From Candidatus Nitrotoga sp. HW29 (GTDB lineage: Bacteria; Pseudomonadota; Gammaproteobacteria; Burkholderiales; Gallionellaceae): a stretch of DNA of 64,000 nt. The translations under genes were made by a program, and so were the position numbers. Of this stretch, positions 36,417 to 45,524 are shown in pieces. The notes under the pieces are model-generated. The model did no database searches, was not told the DNA's origin, and saw only the letters and a program-made list of their open reading frames with translations. The first letter of the stretch is position 1, and each line of letters opens with the position of its first letter. The stretch covers positions 1 through 64,000 of the forward strand of contig NZ_CAKMAA020000030.1 in assembly GCF_924101635.2 (NCBI RefSeq), read 5' to 3'.

Positions 36417-37355
36417 ATGAGCCTGTTTTCACTAATTGCCGCCCTGTTGCTGGAACAATTATATCCGCTTGCTTCGCGCAAATACTTGTTTGTTTTGCTG
36501 ACGCGTTATGTCAATTTTTTTCAGCATCACTTAAATACGGGTGAGCATAAGCATGGCAAGATTGCCTGGTTATTGGCGGTGCTACTACCGTTATGTGTTA
36601 CAGCTGCGTTGTATTGGTTGTCGTATCTTATTCACCCGGTGTTCGCCTGGGCATTTTGTGTGCTCGTCTTGTACCTCACCATGGGCTTTCGCCAGTTCAG
36701 TCATTACTACACTGACATTCACCAAGCGCTACGTGACAACGATTTGGACAAAGCGCGCAATATTCTCTCTACATGGCGCGGTAAGTCATGTCATGACCTG
36801 AATTACGAGGAAGTTGCGCGTGTCACGATTGAAGACGGGTTGCTGGCCTCGCACCGTCGTGTGTTCGGTGTAATCGTGTGGTTTGTGATTACAATGCTGT
36901 TGGGGTTGGGGCCGGTCGGTGCAATACTGTATCGCATGTCGCAATTTATTTATACGCGTTGGGATAATCAGAAGGATGTCGAACTTAGCGAATTCGGGGT
37001 GTTCGCACGACAAGCTTACCATTGGATAGAATGGCTGCCGTTGCGCTTGACTGCCACGATCTTTGCGATTGTCGGCGATTTTGAAGATACGGTGTATTGC
37101 TGGCGCACACAGGCACAAAACTGGCCCGATCCAGAAGCAGGTATCGTGCTGGCAAGTGGTGCGGGAGCGGTTGGTGTACGGCTTGGATTGCCGATCTCAC
37201 AGGGCGGTTTGCCGCTGGATCGTCCTGAACTAGGAATTGGGGATGAGGCTGACGTGGATTTTATGCGAAGCGCGATAGGCCTGGTGTGGCGCGCGTTGGT
37301 ATTCTGGATTGTATTGTTATTACTGCTAGGATTGGCAACGTTCGTGAGGATCTGA
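36417..37355 (+). CDS. CobD/CbiB family membrane protein
   Basis: Integral membrane protein of 312 residues resembling CbiB/CobD (cobinamide synthase) and AmpE. About five hydrophobic segments are visible, including residues 48-70, 75-92, 147-168 and a C-terminal helix at 290-310. The segment NYEEVARVTIEDGLLASHRRVFGV is the conserved part of the family. The betaproteobacterial branch seen here usually stands outside cobalamin operons, so a role in B12 synthesis is doubtful. It converges with rsgA. Confidence 0.82.
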   Translation: MSLFSLIAALLLEQLYPLASRKYLFVLLTRYVNFFQHHLNTGEHKHGKIAWLLAVLLPLCVTAALYWLSYLIHPVFAWAFCVLVLYLTMGFRQFSHYYTDIHQALRDNDLDKARNILSTWRGKSCHDLNYEEVARVTIEDGLLASHRRVFGVIVWFVITMLLGLGPVGAILYRMSQFIYTRWDNQKDVELSEFGVFARQAYHWIEWLPLRLTATIFAIVGDFEDTVYCWRTQAQNWPDPEAGIVLASGAGAVGVRLGLPISQGGLPLDRPELGIGDEADVDFMRSAIGLVWRALVFWIVLLLLLGLATFVRI

Positions 37356-37429
37356 AGTATCTGTAGCATTGGTTCCTTGTTTGATGAGCTATTAAAGCCA
37401 ATCAATTACTGTTTTCTCAAGGAGGCAAA

Positions 37430-38302
37430 TCAGCACTTACTCTGGCTAATCTCCTGAAATAGCTTGAGTCTCCGTGCATCGATCTTTCCTTCTTGCTCTG
37501 TTTTTTTCAGTGCGCAGTCCGGCTCATGCGTGTGGTGACAGTTATGGAAGCGACATTGGCCGTGATAGGCTGCGAATTCTACAAAGCCCGCTTCGATGGC
37601 ACCAAAATCCAGATGGTGTAGTCCGAATGCTTGTACACCGGGGCAATCTATCAAATGGCTTTTCGTATTCAGGTGATAGAGACGTGCGTGGGTAGTGGTG
37701 TGTTTTCCTGAATTCAGTGCGGTGGAAATTTCACGTGTGGCTGCTTGTGCATCCGGTAGTAATTTATTGATGAGGGTGGATTTACCCATGCCGGATTGCC
37801 CTACCAGTATGCTGGTGTGGCCTTCTAAAAACGGGTACAGAGGAGCTACGTTCTCTTTGGCCGAGAGTTCCAGCACACGGTAATCAATGGCGCGGTAGGT
37901 TTCTAGTTGGGCACGTGCAGTCATTGCTGCTTCCAGTAAGTCGCATTTGTTCAGCACGATGAGGGTTGCAAGTTGTTGGTCATGTGCAGCGATGAGGCAG
38001 CGCGCCAGAAGTTCGTCGCTGAAGGTAGGCTTGCTTGCTACGACTACAATAATTTGTGTGATGTTGGCGGCAATGAGTTTTTGGCGGTAGGCATCAGAAC
38101 GGTACAGTAAGGTCTGGCGTGGCAGGATATGTTTGATCACCCCTTGTGCCTCACTTATGCGCTGAATTTCTACAATATCACCACATGCTACTTCGCTTTT
38201 TTTGCCGTGAGTCAGGCAGGGTAGCAATTCTCCATTTGACAGTTCAACTATATATTGGCGGCTGAAGGCGGTGACGACTTGCCCTTGGATAGATGGACTC
38301 AA
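37430..38302 (-). CDS. rsgA: Ribosome small-subunit maturation GTPase RsgA
   Basis: GTPase that checks late 30S assembly. The 290-residue protein shows the circularly permuted GTPase order: G4 NKCD near residue 118 comes before G1 GQSGMGKST and G3 DCPG. An N-terminal OB-fold (residues about 5-65) and a C-terminal zinc motif (CRFHNCHHTHEPDC) complete the RsgA layout. Its ATG overlaps the pcd stop by four bases (reading along the minus strand), placing it last in the M48-cytochrome-pcd-rsgA operon. Confidence 0.95.
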   Translation of the reverse strand: MSPSIQGQVVTAFSRQYIVELSNGELLPCLTHGKKSEVACGDIVEIQRISEAQGVIKHILPRQTLLYRSDAYRQKLIAANITQIIVVVASKPTFSDELLARCLIAAHDQQLATLIVLNKCDLLEAAMTARAQLETYRAIDYRVLELSAKENVAPLYPFLEGHTSILVGQSGMGKSTLINKLLPDAQAATREISTALNSGKHTTTHARLYHLNTKSHLIDCPGVQAFGLHHLDFGAIEAGFVEFAAYHGQCRFHNCHHTHEPDCALKKTEQEGKIDARRLKLFQEISQSKC

Positions 38303-38637
38303 ACCTTAAGCAAGGCATCAACCTTGGCGGCGCAGATGAAGTCATTTTCCGACAGGCCTTTAATGGCATGCGTGGAATATTCTACATGGCACTCGCTGTA
38401 GCTTACACTCAGATCGGGATGATGATCTTCGCGGTGCGAAAGCCATGCTACTGCATTTACGAAGGCCATGGTCTGATAATAATTTTTGAACTCGAAAGTT
38501 TTACCGATCGTTTGATCGCGCTGTATCCAGCCATCCAGTTGCTTTGTCAGAATGTTAACTTCATCCTGGGATAACGGTTGTATACCGCCTTCACAAGGTT
38601 TGCATTGTTTGTTTGCCAAATCACAGAGAGTTGTCAT
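38299..38637 (-). CDS. Pterin-4a-carbinolamine dehydratase
   Basis: Dehydrates 4a-hydroxytetrahydrobiopterin, recycling the pterin cofactor; the bacterial role is often in folate-type metabolism. The 112-residue protein contains the family motif block: FKNYYQTMAFVNAVAW, HREDHHPDLSVSYSECHVEYSTHA. The histidine cluster is the active site. It lies five bases after the cytochrome c gene and overlaps rsgA by four, so it is co-translated. No phenylalanine hydroxylase is present nearby. Confidence 0.92.
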   Translation of the reverse strand: MTTLCDLANKQCKPCEGGIQPLSQDEVNILTKQLDGWIQRDQTIGKTFEFKNYYQTMAFVNAVAWLSHREDHHPDLSVSYSECHVEYSTHAIKGLSENDFICAAKVDALLKV

Positions 38638-38642
38638 AGCGT

Positions 38643-38948
38643 TTATTTGAATTTATAGAAATGCGTGTTGAGATAGGCGGCGAGGTTTATTTTTTCTTGT
38701 GTGGAAAAATTAGCACCCACATTACGGGTGCATACATTAATTTGTGCCGTTAGTTGTTGCGGGTTCGTTACTCTGCGGTTGGGGCGCGTGAAGATGGCAT
38801 TGCCGTCACCGCCCATTTTGCCGTTGTGGCAACGGTTACATTGGTATTGGTCGAACAGTTTTTTACCGGCTTCTGGTTGGCCATCGGCAAAGGGATCAGC
38901 TTGCGCTGTACCGCACAATAACAAAAATATAATAAAAAATTTATTCAT
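38643..38948 (-). CDS. Small periplasmic c-type cytochrome
   Basis: Single-haem cytochrome of 101 residues. It has a signal peptide (residues 1-17, ending in AQA) and one haem-binding CNRCH motif near residue 38. A Met that could act as sixth ligand is in NGKMGGDG, though the true distal ligand cannot be fixed from sequence. It is two bases downstream of the M48 protease gene and five bases before pcd, a gene order found in other Nitrosomonadales. A role in electron transfer is assumed from family. Confidence 0.88.
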   Translation of the reverse strand: MNKFFIIFLLLCGTAQADPFADGQPEAGKKLFDQYQCNRCHNGKMGGDGNAIFTRPNRRVTNPQQLTAQINVCTRNVGANFSTQEKINLAAYLNTHFYKFK

Positions 38949-38950
38949 GA

Positions 38951-40204
38951 TTAGGCTCTTTGTAAAGTTTGTAATCGAGCAATACGCATTAAAGCGGGTG
39001 GATGCGAATCGTAAAACGTGGAGTACAGTGGATCTGGTGTAAGGGTTGCAGCATTATCTTGGTACATCTTTACCAGGGCACTGGCCAGGTTATGCGCATT
39101 GGTTTGTTGCGCGGCGTAAGCATCGGCTTCGAATTCATGTTTGCGCGAGTAGTAGCTCATAAGTGGATGCAGTAAAAAGCTGAAAACGGGCAATATCATG
39201 AAGAACAGCAATAACGCCAGCGCGGTGGATGGGGTAGTGACACCGAGTCCGGCGTAGAACCAGTTTGCTTCCATCAATTGTGCGAGCAGCCATAAGAATC
39301 CCAAGCTTAAGGCAAAGGTGGAAACGATACGCTTCAGCACATGGTGACGTTTAAAATGTCCCAGCTCATGCGCTAGTACCGCCTCAATTTCTGTTGGCAC
39401 GAGGCGTTCCAGCAGGGTGTCAAAAAACACAATCCGTTTGGTTTTGCCGAAGCCCGTGAAATAGGCGTTCCCATGTGAGGTACGCTTGGAGCCATCCATT
39501 ACGAACAGCCCTTGTGCGGTGAATCCGCATTTTTGTAATAGTGCTTTAATACGCATTTTGAGCGTCTCATCTTGCAGCGGGGTGAACTTGTTGAACAGTG
39601 GTGCGATGAAAGAGGGGTAAATGAATAGCAGCAGCAGATTGAATGTTACCCACACTCCCCAAACATACAGCCACCAGTTGGCGCCCATGCGTTCCATCAG
39701 CCACAATACTCCGAATAATAAGGGCAGGCCGAATAAAGCGCCGAGCAATAAGCTTTTGGCACTGTCAGCCAAGTACATTGCCAGTGTCATTTTATTGAAG
39801 CCGTAGCGTGCCTCAATGACAAATGTGCGGTATAAGTTGAACGGCATTTCCAATAGAGATGAAAGTAGCAGCACCGTTAGGATGACCGCCAGGCCTTGTA
39901 TGAGTGAATTGGTGAAGGTGGTTAACCACAAGTCGGCAATCCACTGCACTCCGCCCCCGAGAGTGAATACGAATAGCAGCAAGGCATTGAATGGAGTACT
40001 CAGCATAGTCAATCGCGTTTTGTCGCTGGTGTAGTCTGCCGCTTTTTGGTGGGCTGAAAGGTCTATCTGTTCGCGAAAATCCGATGGCACCTTGGCGCGA
40101 TGCGCTTGGATATGAGCAAGATGACGTCGTGCCAGCCACATTTGGGCGACTGTAGTTAATAACAGTGCGCTAATAAATAACGCGGAAAACTGGACTGAAT
40201 TCAT
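38951..40204 (-). CDS. M48 family metalloprotease (Ste24-like)
   Basis: Membrane zinc endopeptidase resembling CAAX prenyl protease Ste24/HtpX. The 417-residue protein has about seven hydrophobic segments. The zinc site HELGHFKRHH lies near residue 278, with the third ligand Glu in KHEFEADAYA near residue 355. Size and layout fit Ste24 rather than the shorter HtpX. It is the first gene of the M48-cytochrome-pcd-rsgA operon and is divergent from orn. Its bacterial substrate is unknown. Confidence 0.92.
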   Translation of the reverse strand: MNSVQFSALFISALLLTTVAQMWLARRHLAHIQAHRAKVPSDFREQIDLSAHQKAADYTSDKTRLTMLSTPFNALLLFVFTLGGGVQWIADLWLTTFTNSLIQGLAVILTVLLLSSLLEMPFNLYRTFVIEARYGFNKMTLAMYLADSAKSLLLGALFGLPLLFGVLWLMERMGANWWLYVWGVWVTFNLLLLFIYPSFIAPLFNKFTPLQDETLKMRIKALLQKCGFTAQGLFVMDGSKRTSHGNAYFTGFGKTKRIVFFDTLLERLVPTEIEAVLAHELGHFKRHHVLKRIVSTFALSLGFLWLLAQLMEANWFYAGLGVTTPSTALALLLFFMILPVFSFLLHPLMSYYSRKHEFEADAYAAQQTNAHNLASALVKMYQDNAATLTPDPLYSTFYDSHPPALMRIARLQTLQRA

Positions 40205-40297
40205 TTAGTTTGATTTCTATGAAATGGATACATTGAGCATGTTGATATGGCACAATACTCGTCCGATAGTGATATTACTAAACACATGCGGTCAATT

Positions 40298-40843
40298 ATG
40301 GCACAAAATCAAAACTACCTCATTTGGATAGATATGGAAATGACCGGCCTCGTTCCGGAAACTGATCGCATTATTGAAGTTGCGTTGGTTATTACTGATG
40401 GCGATCTGAATACGATTGTTGAAGCACCGGTTTTGGTAGTGCACCAAGCAGATATCATATTGGACGGCATGGATAGCTGGAATAAATCCACCCATGGCAA
40501 ATCCGGCCTTATCGACAAGGTGAAAGCATCGACGCTGGATGACGCGGCAGTGGAAATTCAGATGCTGGAATTCCTTAAGAAACATGTGCCCGCTCGCATA
40601 TCACCGATGTGCGGTAATTCCATCTGCCAGGACCGTCGTTTTCTTGCACGCTGGATGCCGCAATTGGAAAGTTATTTTCACTATCGTAACTTGGATGTAA
40701 GCACGCTTAAGGAACTTGCTAAACGCTGGAAGCCAGAAGTGGCTCAGGGGATAAAGAAACACGGTAAGCATGAAGCGTTGGCCGATATTTACGAATCCAT
40801 CGATGAGATGAAGTATTACCGTGATAATTTTATCCGGATATAA
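40298..40843 (+). CDS. orn: Oligoribonuclease
   Basis: 3'-5' exoribonuclease that clears di- to pentanucleotides. I use ATG 40298 ([18 protein letters not shown]) because it gives the standard 181 residues; the frame reads 17 codons further back. DEDDh active-site residues are visible: Asp and Glu in WIDMEMTGL, Asp in [10 protein letters not shown], and His/Asp in [12 protein letters not shown]. The [14 protein letters not shown] block is diagnostic. It is divergent from the M48 protease gene and converges with hemH. Confidence 0.95.
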   Translation: MAQNQNYLIWIDMEMTGLVPETDRIIEVALVITDGDLNTIVEAPVLVVHQADIILDGMDSWNKSTHGKSGLIDKVKASTLDDAAVEIQMLEFLKKHVPARISPMCGNSICQDRRFLARWMPQLESYFHYRNLDVSTLKELAKRWKPEVAQGIKKHGKHEALADIYESIDEMKYYRDNFIRI

Positions 40844-40898
40844 GGCATTCTGTACCGCTATATGGATGGCTTAATGTAGCGATCATATCAGTCAAAAG

Positions 40899-41990
40899 TT
40901 AATGTTTAGCGCCCATAGCCAGCGCTTTTAAGCGGCTCTGTTCCAGTTGCGCAGCTTGCGGTTTATCGAGCCAGCCGTGCAGGTTGTCCAACACCAAATC
41001 CGCTAAGGCGTGTATCCAGCCCGGCCGTTCATTAAGGCAAGGAATATAGTGATATTCGCCACCGCCCGCATGCATAAAGTCTTCTTTACCTTCCATTGCA
41101 ATTTCTTCCAGCGTTTCCAAGCAATCTGCTACGAAGCCAGGGCAGACTACATCTACGCGTTTAGTTTTTTTCATGCCTAATTTTTTAAGTATGGCGGTGG
41201 TATAGGGCTGGAGCCATTCAGAGCGGCCAAAACGCGACTGGAAGCAAACAGTGTATTGATCCGAATTAAGTTGTAGTGCCTCAGCTATCAGACGTCCGCT
41301 CTTTTGGCATTCACAGTGGTAAGGATCTCCTTTATCCAACGTGTAGCGTGGTAAACCGTGAAAGCTCATCACCAGTTGATCCGGACGACCATGCAGTGTC
41401 CAATAATCGCGGATGTTTTGTACAGTGGCCGCAATGTAGCCAGAGTTGTCGTGGAAGTGCTTAATAGTGCGCAGCGCGGGCATGTTGCGCTGTTGGATGA
41501 GCTTATTAAAAATGATATCCCATGCGGTGCCGGTTGCACTGGCGGCATATTGTGGATACATCGGAACAAGCAGGATGCGCTGACAGTTTTGTGCTTTAAG
41601 TTTGTCTAGTACGCTGGGAATTGAGGGGTTGCCATAGCGCATGGCGTAATCCACCACCAGTGGCATGCCATGGGTGCGTTCTTCCAGATAGCGTTGTAGC
41701 AGGTTGGTTTGACGTTCGGTATGTACTTTCAGGGGTGAGCCTTCGGGCATCCAAATACTGGCATATTTGGCGGCAGATTTTTTTGGTCTAGTGTTAAGAA
41801 TAATACCGTTCAGAATAAACCACCAAACCAGTTTGGGAATTTCCACTACGCGCGGGTCGCCCAGGAATTCACGCAAGTAAGGTTTGACTGCTTCGGCAGT
41901 GGGAGCATCCGGCGTGCCAAGATTAAGCAATAACACGGCGCATTTTTCAGGTGTGCCGTGGGTATAGGTGGGTTCAATTGAGTAAGGCAT
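40899..41990 (-). CDS. hemH: Ferrochelatase
   Basis: Inserts Fe(II) into protoporphyrin IX, the last step of protohaem synthesis. The 363-residue protein has the family blocks [46 protein letters not shown] (catalytic His) and [15 protein letters not shown] (Glu region). Length is normal. It is placed just downstream of hrcA (minus strand), a common order in betaproteobacteria. Confidence 0.95.
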   Translation of the reverse strand: MPYSIEPTYTHGTPEKCAVLLLNLGTPDAPTAEAVKPYLREFLGDPRVVEIPKLVWWFILNGIILNTRPKKSAAKYASIWMPEGSPLKVHTERQTNLLQRYLEERTHGMPLVVDYAMRYGNPSIPSVLDKLKAQNCQRILLVPMYPQYAASATGTAWDIIFNKLIQQRNMPALRTIKHFHDNSGYIAATVQNIRDYWTLHGRPDQLVMSFHGLPRYTLDKGDPYHCECQKSGRLIAEALQLNSDQYTVCFQSRFGRSEWLQPYTTAILKKLGMKKTKRVDVVCPGFVADCLETLEEIAMEGKEDFMHAGGGEYHYIPCLNERPGWIHALADLVLDNLHGWLDKPQAAQLEQSRLKALAMGAKH

Positions 41991-42099
41991 TAAAGTTATT
42001 CCAAGAAATTTTCTACTGAGAAAAAGCTAAACAGAATACCGATTGAAAAATTTTGGACTGTTTTGCACTGTGCCTGGAGTTGTTGATGTATTGTCTTTG

Positions 42100-43128
42100 C
42101 TAAAGTTGCGATAGTGCATTGCTGAGCAGCTTGGAGGTGATGTCCACAATCGGAACGACTTTTTCGTAATTCATGCGTTTAGGACCGACCACCGCCAGCG
42201 TACCGATAATTTGACCGTCAGAAGTGTAAGGCGCACTCACTACGCTGCATTCGTCTAATCCGGGCAACCCGGATTCGTTACCGACAAAAATATGCACGCC
42301 GGGTGCATGGCGGCTTACATCAAGTAACTGCAGCAGTTCGGTTTTCTGTTCAAACACGTTGAATAGCCCGCGCAGTTGCTCCATGTTGGATGAAAGGTCA
42401 TTTATATACAGTAGATTACGTTCTCCGCTGATCACGTAATCTTCATTTTTTCGTGCAATTACCGTATCGCTTGCCGCCATTGCTGCACTCATTAGCGATA
42501 TCAGGTCGTGCTGTAGTTGATGTAATTCGGATTGCACGCGTTGATGAATATCTTGGAACGGGCAGTCGGCATAGTGTTGGTTTAAGAAATTGCCAGCTTC
42601 AGTGAGCTGTGATTGGGTGTAATCCTTGTGCGTCAGTAATACGCGGTTTTCTACCTCGTTGTTTGGCATTACGATAATTAGCAGCACTCTTTTTTTGGAG
42701 AGGCGTAAAAACTCGACATGGCTCACGGTGATGGCGGCGCGCTTTGGCGTGGCAACTACACCGGCAAAATGGGTAAGTTCCGACAATAAATTAGACGCCT
42801 GCATCAGCAAACGGGAAGGATTGTCCGGTTGTAATTGATATTCGAGTTGTTGCACACGTGCGCTGTCCAGCGGTTGCACCACCATCAGTGTGTCGATAAA
42901 CAAACGATAGCCCCGCGCTGTTGGTACGCGTCCAGCGGAAGTGTGTGGGCTGCTCACCAGCCCCATCTCTTCGAGATCCGCCATGACATTACGGATAGTC
43001 GCGGAGCTGACTTCCAGACCGGAAAATTCCAGCAGCGCGCGCGAACCTACCGGTTGACCGTTGTTAATATAGCGATCCACCAAGGTCTTAAGCAAAATTT
43101 GTGCGCGGTTGTTAAGAATTGTCGACAT
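42100..43128 (-). CDS. hrcA: Heat-shock repressor HrcA
   Basis: Represses grpE/dnaK/groE through CIRCE elements, with GroEL as corepressor. The 342-residue protein has the N-terminal winged helix (RAQILLKTLVDRYINNGQPVGS then SSATIRNVMADLEEMGLV), the HTSAGRVPTARGYR motif and the long GAF-like domain ending in GTLAVVGPKRMNYEKVVPIVD. It precedes hemH on the same strand. No CIRCE element was found by eye upstream, and grpE/dnaK are not adjacent. Confidence 0.95.
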   Translation of the reverse strand: MSTILNNRAQILLKTLVDRYINNGQPVGSRALLEFSGLEVSSATIRNVMADLEEMGLVSSPHTSAGRVPTARGYRLFIDTLMVVQPLDSARVQQLEYQLQPDNPSRLLMQASNLLSELTHFAGVVATPKRAAITVSHVEFLRLSKKRVLLIIVMPNNEVENRVLLTHKDYTQSQLTEAGNFLNQHYADCPFQDIHQRVQSELHQLQHDLISLMSAAMAASDTVIARKNEDYVISGERNLLYINDLSSNMEQLRGLFNVFEQKTELLQLLDVSRHAPGVHIFVGNESGLPGLDECSVVSAPYTSDGQIIGTLAVVGPKRMNYEKVVPIVDITSKLLSNALSQL

Positions 43129-43489
43129 TAAATCTGATCTGAAAATAGTGGCCTTGCTTTGGTAAGGGTTTATTGTATTCGTGTGTATTTGGTGGTTGCG
43201 AATTAGCGAGGTCGGCTCGAAATATTAGCAGTTTAACATTTCAATGAACTCGTCAAAAACTCAAGCTTTATCTTATGTCGTGTACAAGTATTGTTACTAT
43301 TTTATAAAAAATGTAGCGCATCAGATTGCGGATGCACACGTTATCATTATATCTAATTGGTAAGCGGGAAGTTATTCTATGTTGTTCTGTACGTGATATG
43401 TCTTCATATATACATTTCATACTGGTCTGTAGTCCCAAGTCTTGAAAGCTATTAGGGAAAAATTTATTTGTTTAACAGAGGAACTACAA

Positions 43490-43563
43490 ATGAAACTTCA
43501 AGCCGAACTTATTGTTTGAGAGCCTGGTTATGGGTAGGGATTGCTTTAGGCGGTTGTTTCTAA
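43490..43563 (+). pseudogene. Relic of a lipoprotein signal peptide
   Basis: A start ATG with an AGAGGAA ribosome-binding site opens MKLQAELIV and then stops at TGA. In shifted frames the sequence continues as SLVMG and GIALGGC, the core and lipobox of a lipoprotein signal, and ends in a stop. Two small frameshifts would restore a normal signal peptide. The rest of the gene is missing. Confidence 0.4.
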
Positions 43564-43603
43564 AAAATCCAATATCACTTCAAAACTATCTCGCAGGCTA
43601 CTA

Positions 43604-43720
43604 ATGGTTTTTCAATTGGTAGTTCCTGACAATAATGAACTTGCCCGTGGTACATTACGCGCCATTCTGCATCAAGCCAGTCTCAATGACGACGAGTTTA
43701 ACGCATTATGCTGCCAATAA
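43604..43720 (+). pseudogene. hicA toxin remnant (C-terminal part)
   Basis: An open frame of 38 codons (MVFQLVVPDNNELARGTLRA...) ends in LHQASLNDDEFNAL. This matches the second half of HicA mRNA interferases, where a (V/I)P.H..(E/D)L..GTLR.IL.QAGL..(E/D)(E/D)F pattern follows the catalytic His. The N-terminal half with the GSH motif and any hicB partner are absent, so it is a truncated, non-functional relic. Confidence 0.55.
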
Positions 43721-43790
43721 AATTAATGGCAGTAAAGATTTAAAGATGAATAAAATTTCCACTTCAATCATTTTTTTAAACGGAGAAACC

Positions 43791-45272
43791 ATGAAATCAG
43801 TTTATATTTCAACCCTACTAGTCCTAACCCTGGCGGCATTCGCTGACGTATACGCGGCTGACTCTACGCTGAGTGTAACCTGTGAAGGTGATGACGTGGG
43901 TGCTGATGTATTGGTTAATGGCAAATTCAAGGGCGAATGCCCTGTGGATGTGCTGGTATCAGAAGGCACATTAAAATTGAAGGTGCAAAAGAAAATTGAT
44001 GCTTCCAATACACGAATATTCGAGCAAGAAATTCGTATGGGCGATAACGTGATTAAAACGGTTGAAGTGTCATTGGGTGCGTCGCAAAAGAATGCCGAAG
44101 GCAAGCAAGAATCAGTGCAGTCGGGCTTGGAACAGACTGAGGCGAAGAAAGGAGCATTGCTGAGTGTCGCCTGTAAAATTGATGATATAGACGCCGAAGT
44201 GTTCGTCGATGATCAACTCAAGGGGGTATGTCCATTGGACGTGCAGGTGCCTGAAGGCGCGGTGAAGTTGCGAGTGCAAAAGAAAGTTGATGCTTTTAAT
44301 GATCGCATATTCGAACAAGCGTTCCGCGTGGGAGACGGTGCGATTAAAAAGATCGAGGTTCAGCTGGGTGCGGCGCAACTCAACGCCGCAGGTAAGCAGC
44401 GTGAACCCGAGCAGGTTGAGGCTAAAAAAGGAATGTTCAAAGATTGCCCAAACTGTCCGGAAATGATAGTTATCCCGGCAGGAAGTTTTGACATGGGTTC
44501 GCAGGATAATGAGGTCGGGCGCGGCGTTGATGAAGTTCCTGCTCATCGGGTCACCTTACCATCTTTTGCCTTAGGCAAAACCGAAGTTACTCGAAGTCAG
44601 TATGCAGCATTTGTGGGTGAGACAAAGCATAATGCAGGAACATGTTGGGCCGTCAACGAAAGCGGTTGGGTTGAAGAGCGTGTTGGTCGCAATTCGGGTG
44701 ACTTTGGCTTCCGTAAAGATCTTGTTGGTGATAGCGAGTTTGATAATCGTCCGGTTGCCTGTGTCGATTGGTTTGATGCGCAAGCCTACGTTCAATGGTT
44801 ATCAAAGAAAACCGGAAAGAATTACCGTCTCCCGACTGAAGCAGAATGGGAATATGCTGCGCGTGCAGGCACAACAACCGCTTTTTATTGGGGTAATGAT
44901 GTCGGGCGTAACAATGCTAACTGTAGTGATTGTGGTCACAAATGGGATGGATCTGTTACCCCGTGGGAAGGAGCACAGGCTGCTCCAGTAGGCAGTTTTC
45001 AACCCAATGCTTTTGGTCTGTACGACATGCTAGGCAATGTGTGGGAATGGACGGAAGATACTTATCATAATAATTATAAAGGTGCGCCAACGGATGGAAG
45101 TGCTTGGGTGCAAAAAATATCTGGAAATGATAGGTCTGTGGGACGGGTTATTCGTGGTGGCTCTTGGAAATACACTTCGAAGTTTATGCGCTCAGCCTAT
45201 CGTATAGGGAATGAAGAGATAAAACGTTATGAATATAAGGTTGGGTTTCGTATTGCCAGAACGCTTCCATAA
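43791..45272 (+). CDS. Secreted PEGA-repeat / formylglycine-generating-enzyme-like protein
   Basis: I start it at ATG 43791, preceded by CGGAGA; the longer frame from 43635 overlaps the hicA relic. The 493-residue product has a signal peptide (residues 1-23, ending VYA). Two tandem PEGA-like repeats follow, about residues 27-98 and 125-195, each with a (C)PVDV/PLDV core and an EGxxKLxVQKK segment. From about residue 223 comes a SUMF1/FGE-sulfatase domain: MIVIPAGSFDMGS, LGKTEVTRSQYAAFV, ACVDWFDAQAYVQWLSKKTG, RLPTEAEWEYAARAG, GLYDMLGNVWEWTED and RVIRGGSWKY, ending in GFRIAR. Proteins of this design are usually extracellular and not sulfatase activators; carbohydrate or surface binding is a guess. 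It lies alone between hrcA and nadK. Confidence 0.88.
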   Translation: MKSVYISTLLVLTLAAFADVYAADSTLSVTCEGDDVGADVLVNGKFKGECPVDVLVSEGTLKLKVQKKIDASNTRIFEQEIRMGDNVIKTVEVSLGASQKNAEGKQESVQSGLEQTEAKKGALLSVACKIDDIDAEVFVDDQLKGVCPLDVQVPEGAVKLRVQKKVDAFNDRIFEQAFRVGDGAIKKIEVQLGAAQLNAAGKQREPEQVEAKKGMFKDCPNCPEMIVIPAGSFDMGSQDNEVGRGVDEVPAHRVTLPSFALGKTEVTRSQYAAFVGETKHNAGTCWAVNESGWVEERVGRNSGDFGFRKDLVGDSEFDNRPVACVDWFDAQAYVQWLSKKTGKNYRLPTEAEWEYAARAGTTTAFYWGNDVGRNNANCSDCGHKWDGSVTPWEGAQAAPVGSFQPNAFGLYDMLGNVWEWTEDTYHNNYKGAPTDGSAWVQKISGNDRSVGRVIRGGSWKYTSKFMRSAYRIGNEEIKRYEYKVGFRIARTLP

Positions 45273-45389
45273 AGTGGGACGGTTGAATTGTTTGTTTTAA
45301 ATTAGCATCTGGTTAGTTATCGGGTACCTTGGATATCAGAGTGGTAAAACGTGCTTTTCTAATTTTGTCGTGATGTTTAAGCTTCGTGC

Positions 45390-45418
45390 TTTGAAATTAA
45401 ATTATTGTTATGGTTTAA
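45390..45418 (+). promoter_or_regulatory. Sigma-70-like promoter for a small RNA
   Basis: TTGAAA, 17 bases, then TTTAAT. A start near 45425 would give a transcript of about 100 bases ending at the terminator at 45524. No open reading frame with a ribosome-binding site lies in between. Confidence 0.45.
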
Positions 45419-45424
45419 TCTCTG

Positions 45425-45524
45425 CGGGTTCAGTTCTCCGCTCCTTGGAGCGGTGGACTGGTTGAAAAGCAGTGGATTGAAAAGCACAGTTAACACCCCG
45501 TAGCTTGCTGCGGGGTGTTTTATT
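45425..45524 (+). ncRNA. Candidate small regulatory RNA
   Basis: A roughly 100-base unit made of a promoter-like site, a first hairpin and a terminator. The first hairpin core is CCGCTCC-TT-GGAGCGG (45438-45453), extendable to about 14 pairs with one mismatch and one G-U pair. A short linker with two GATTGAAAAGCA-like repeats (GGTTGAAAAGCAG and GGATTGAAAAGCAC) follows, then the terminator. The linker repeats could be target-pairing sites. It may instead be the 3' trailer of the upstream gene. I do not recognise a known RNA family. Confidence 0.4.
45493..45524 (+). terminator. Rho-independent terminator before nadK
   Basis: Stem AACACCCCG / CGGGGTGTT, with further pairing inside (TAG/CTG), a CTTG tetraloop and a TTATT tail. 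It is one of the clearest terminators in the window. Confidence 0.85.

Larger units (their letters stand above)
43129..43790. other. 662-base gap between hrcA and the PEGA/FGE protein
   Basis: No intact gene. It contains two gene relics listed separately (43490-43563 and 43604-43720) and AT-rich sequence. In many relatives nadK follows hrcA closely, so this stretch and the following gene look inserted. Confidence 0.5.

Noticed and set aside
43635-43790. Extension of the PEGA/FGE gene to an upstream ATG
   Set aside because: The extension overlaps the hicA relic, lacks a signal peptide at its start, and ATG 43791 has a good ribosome-binding site followed by a signal peptide.
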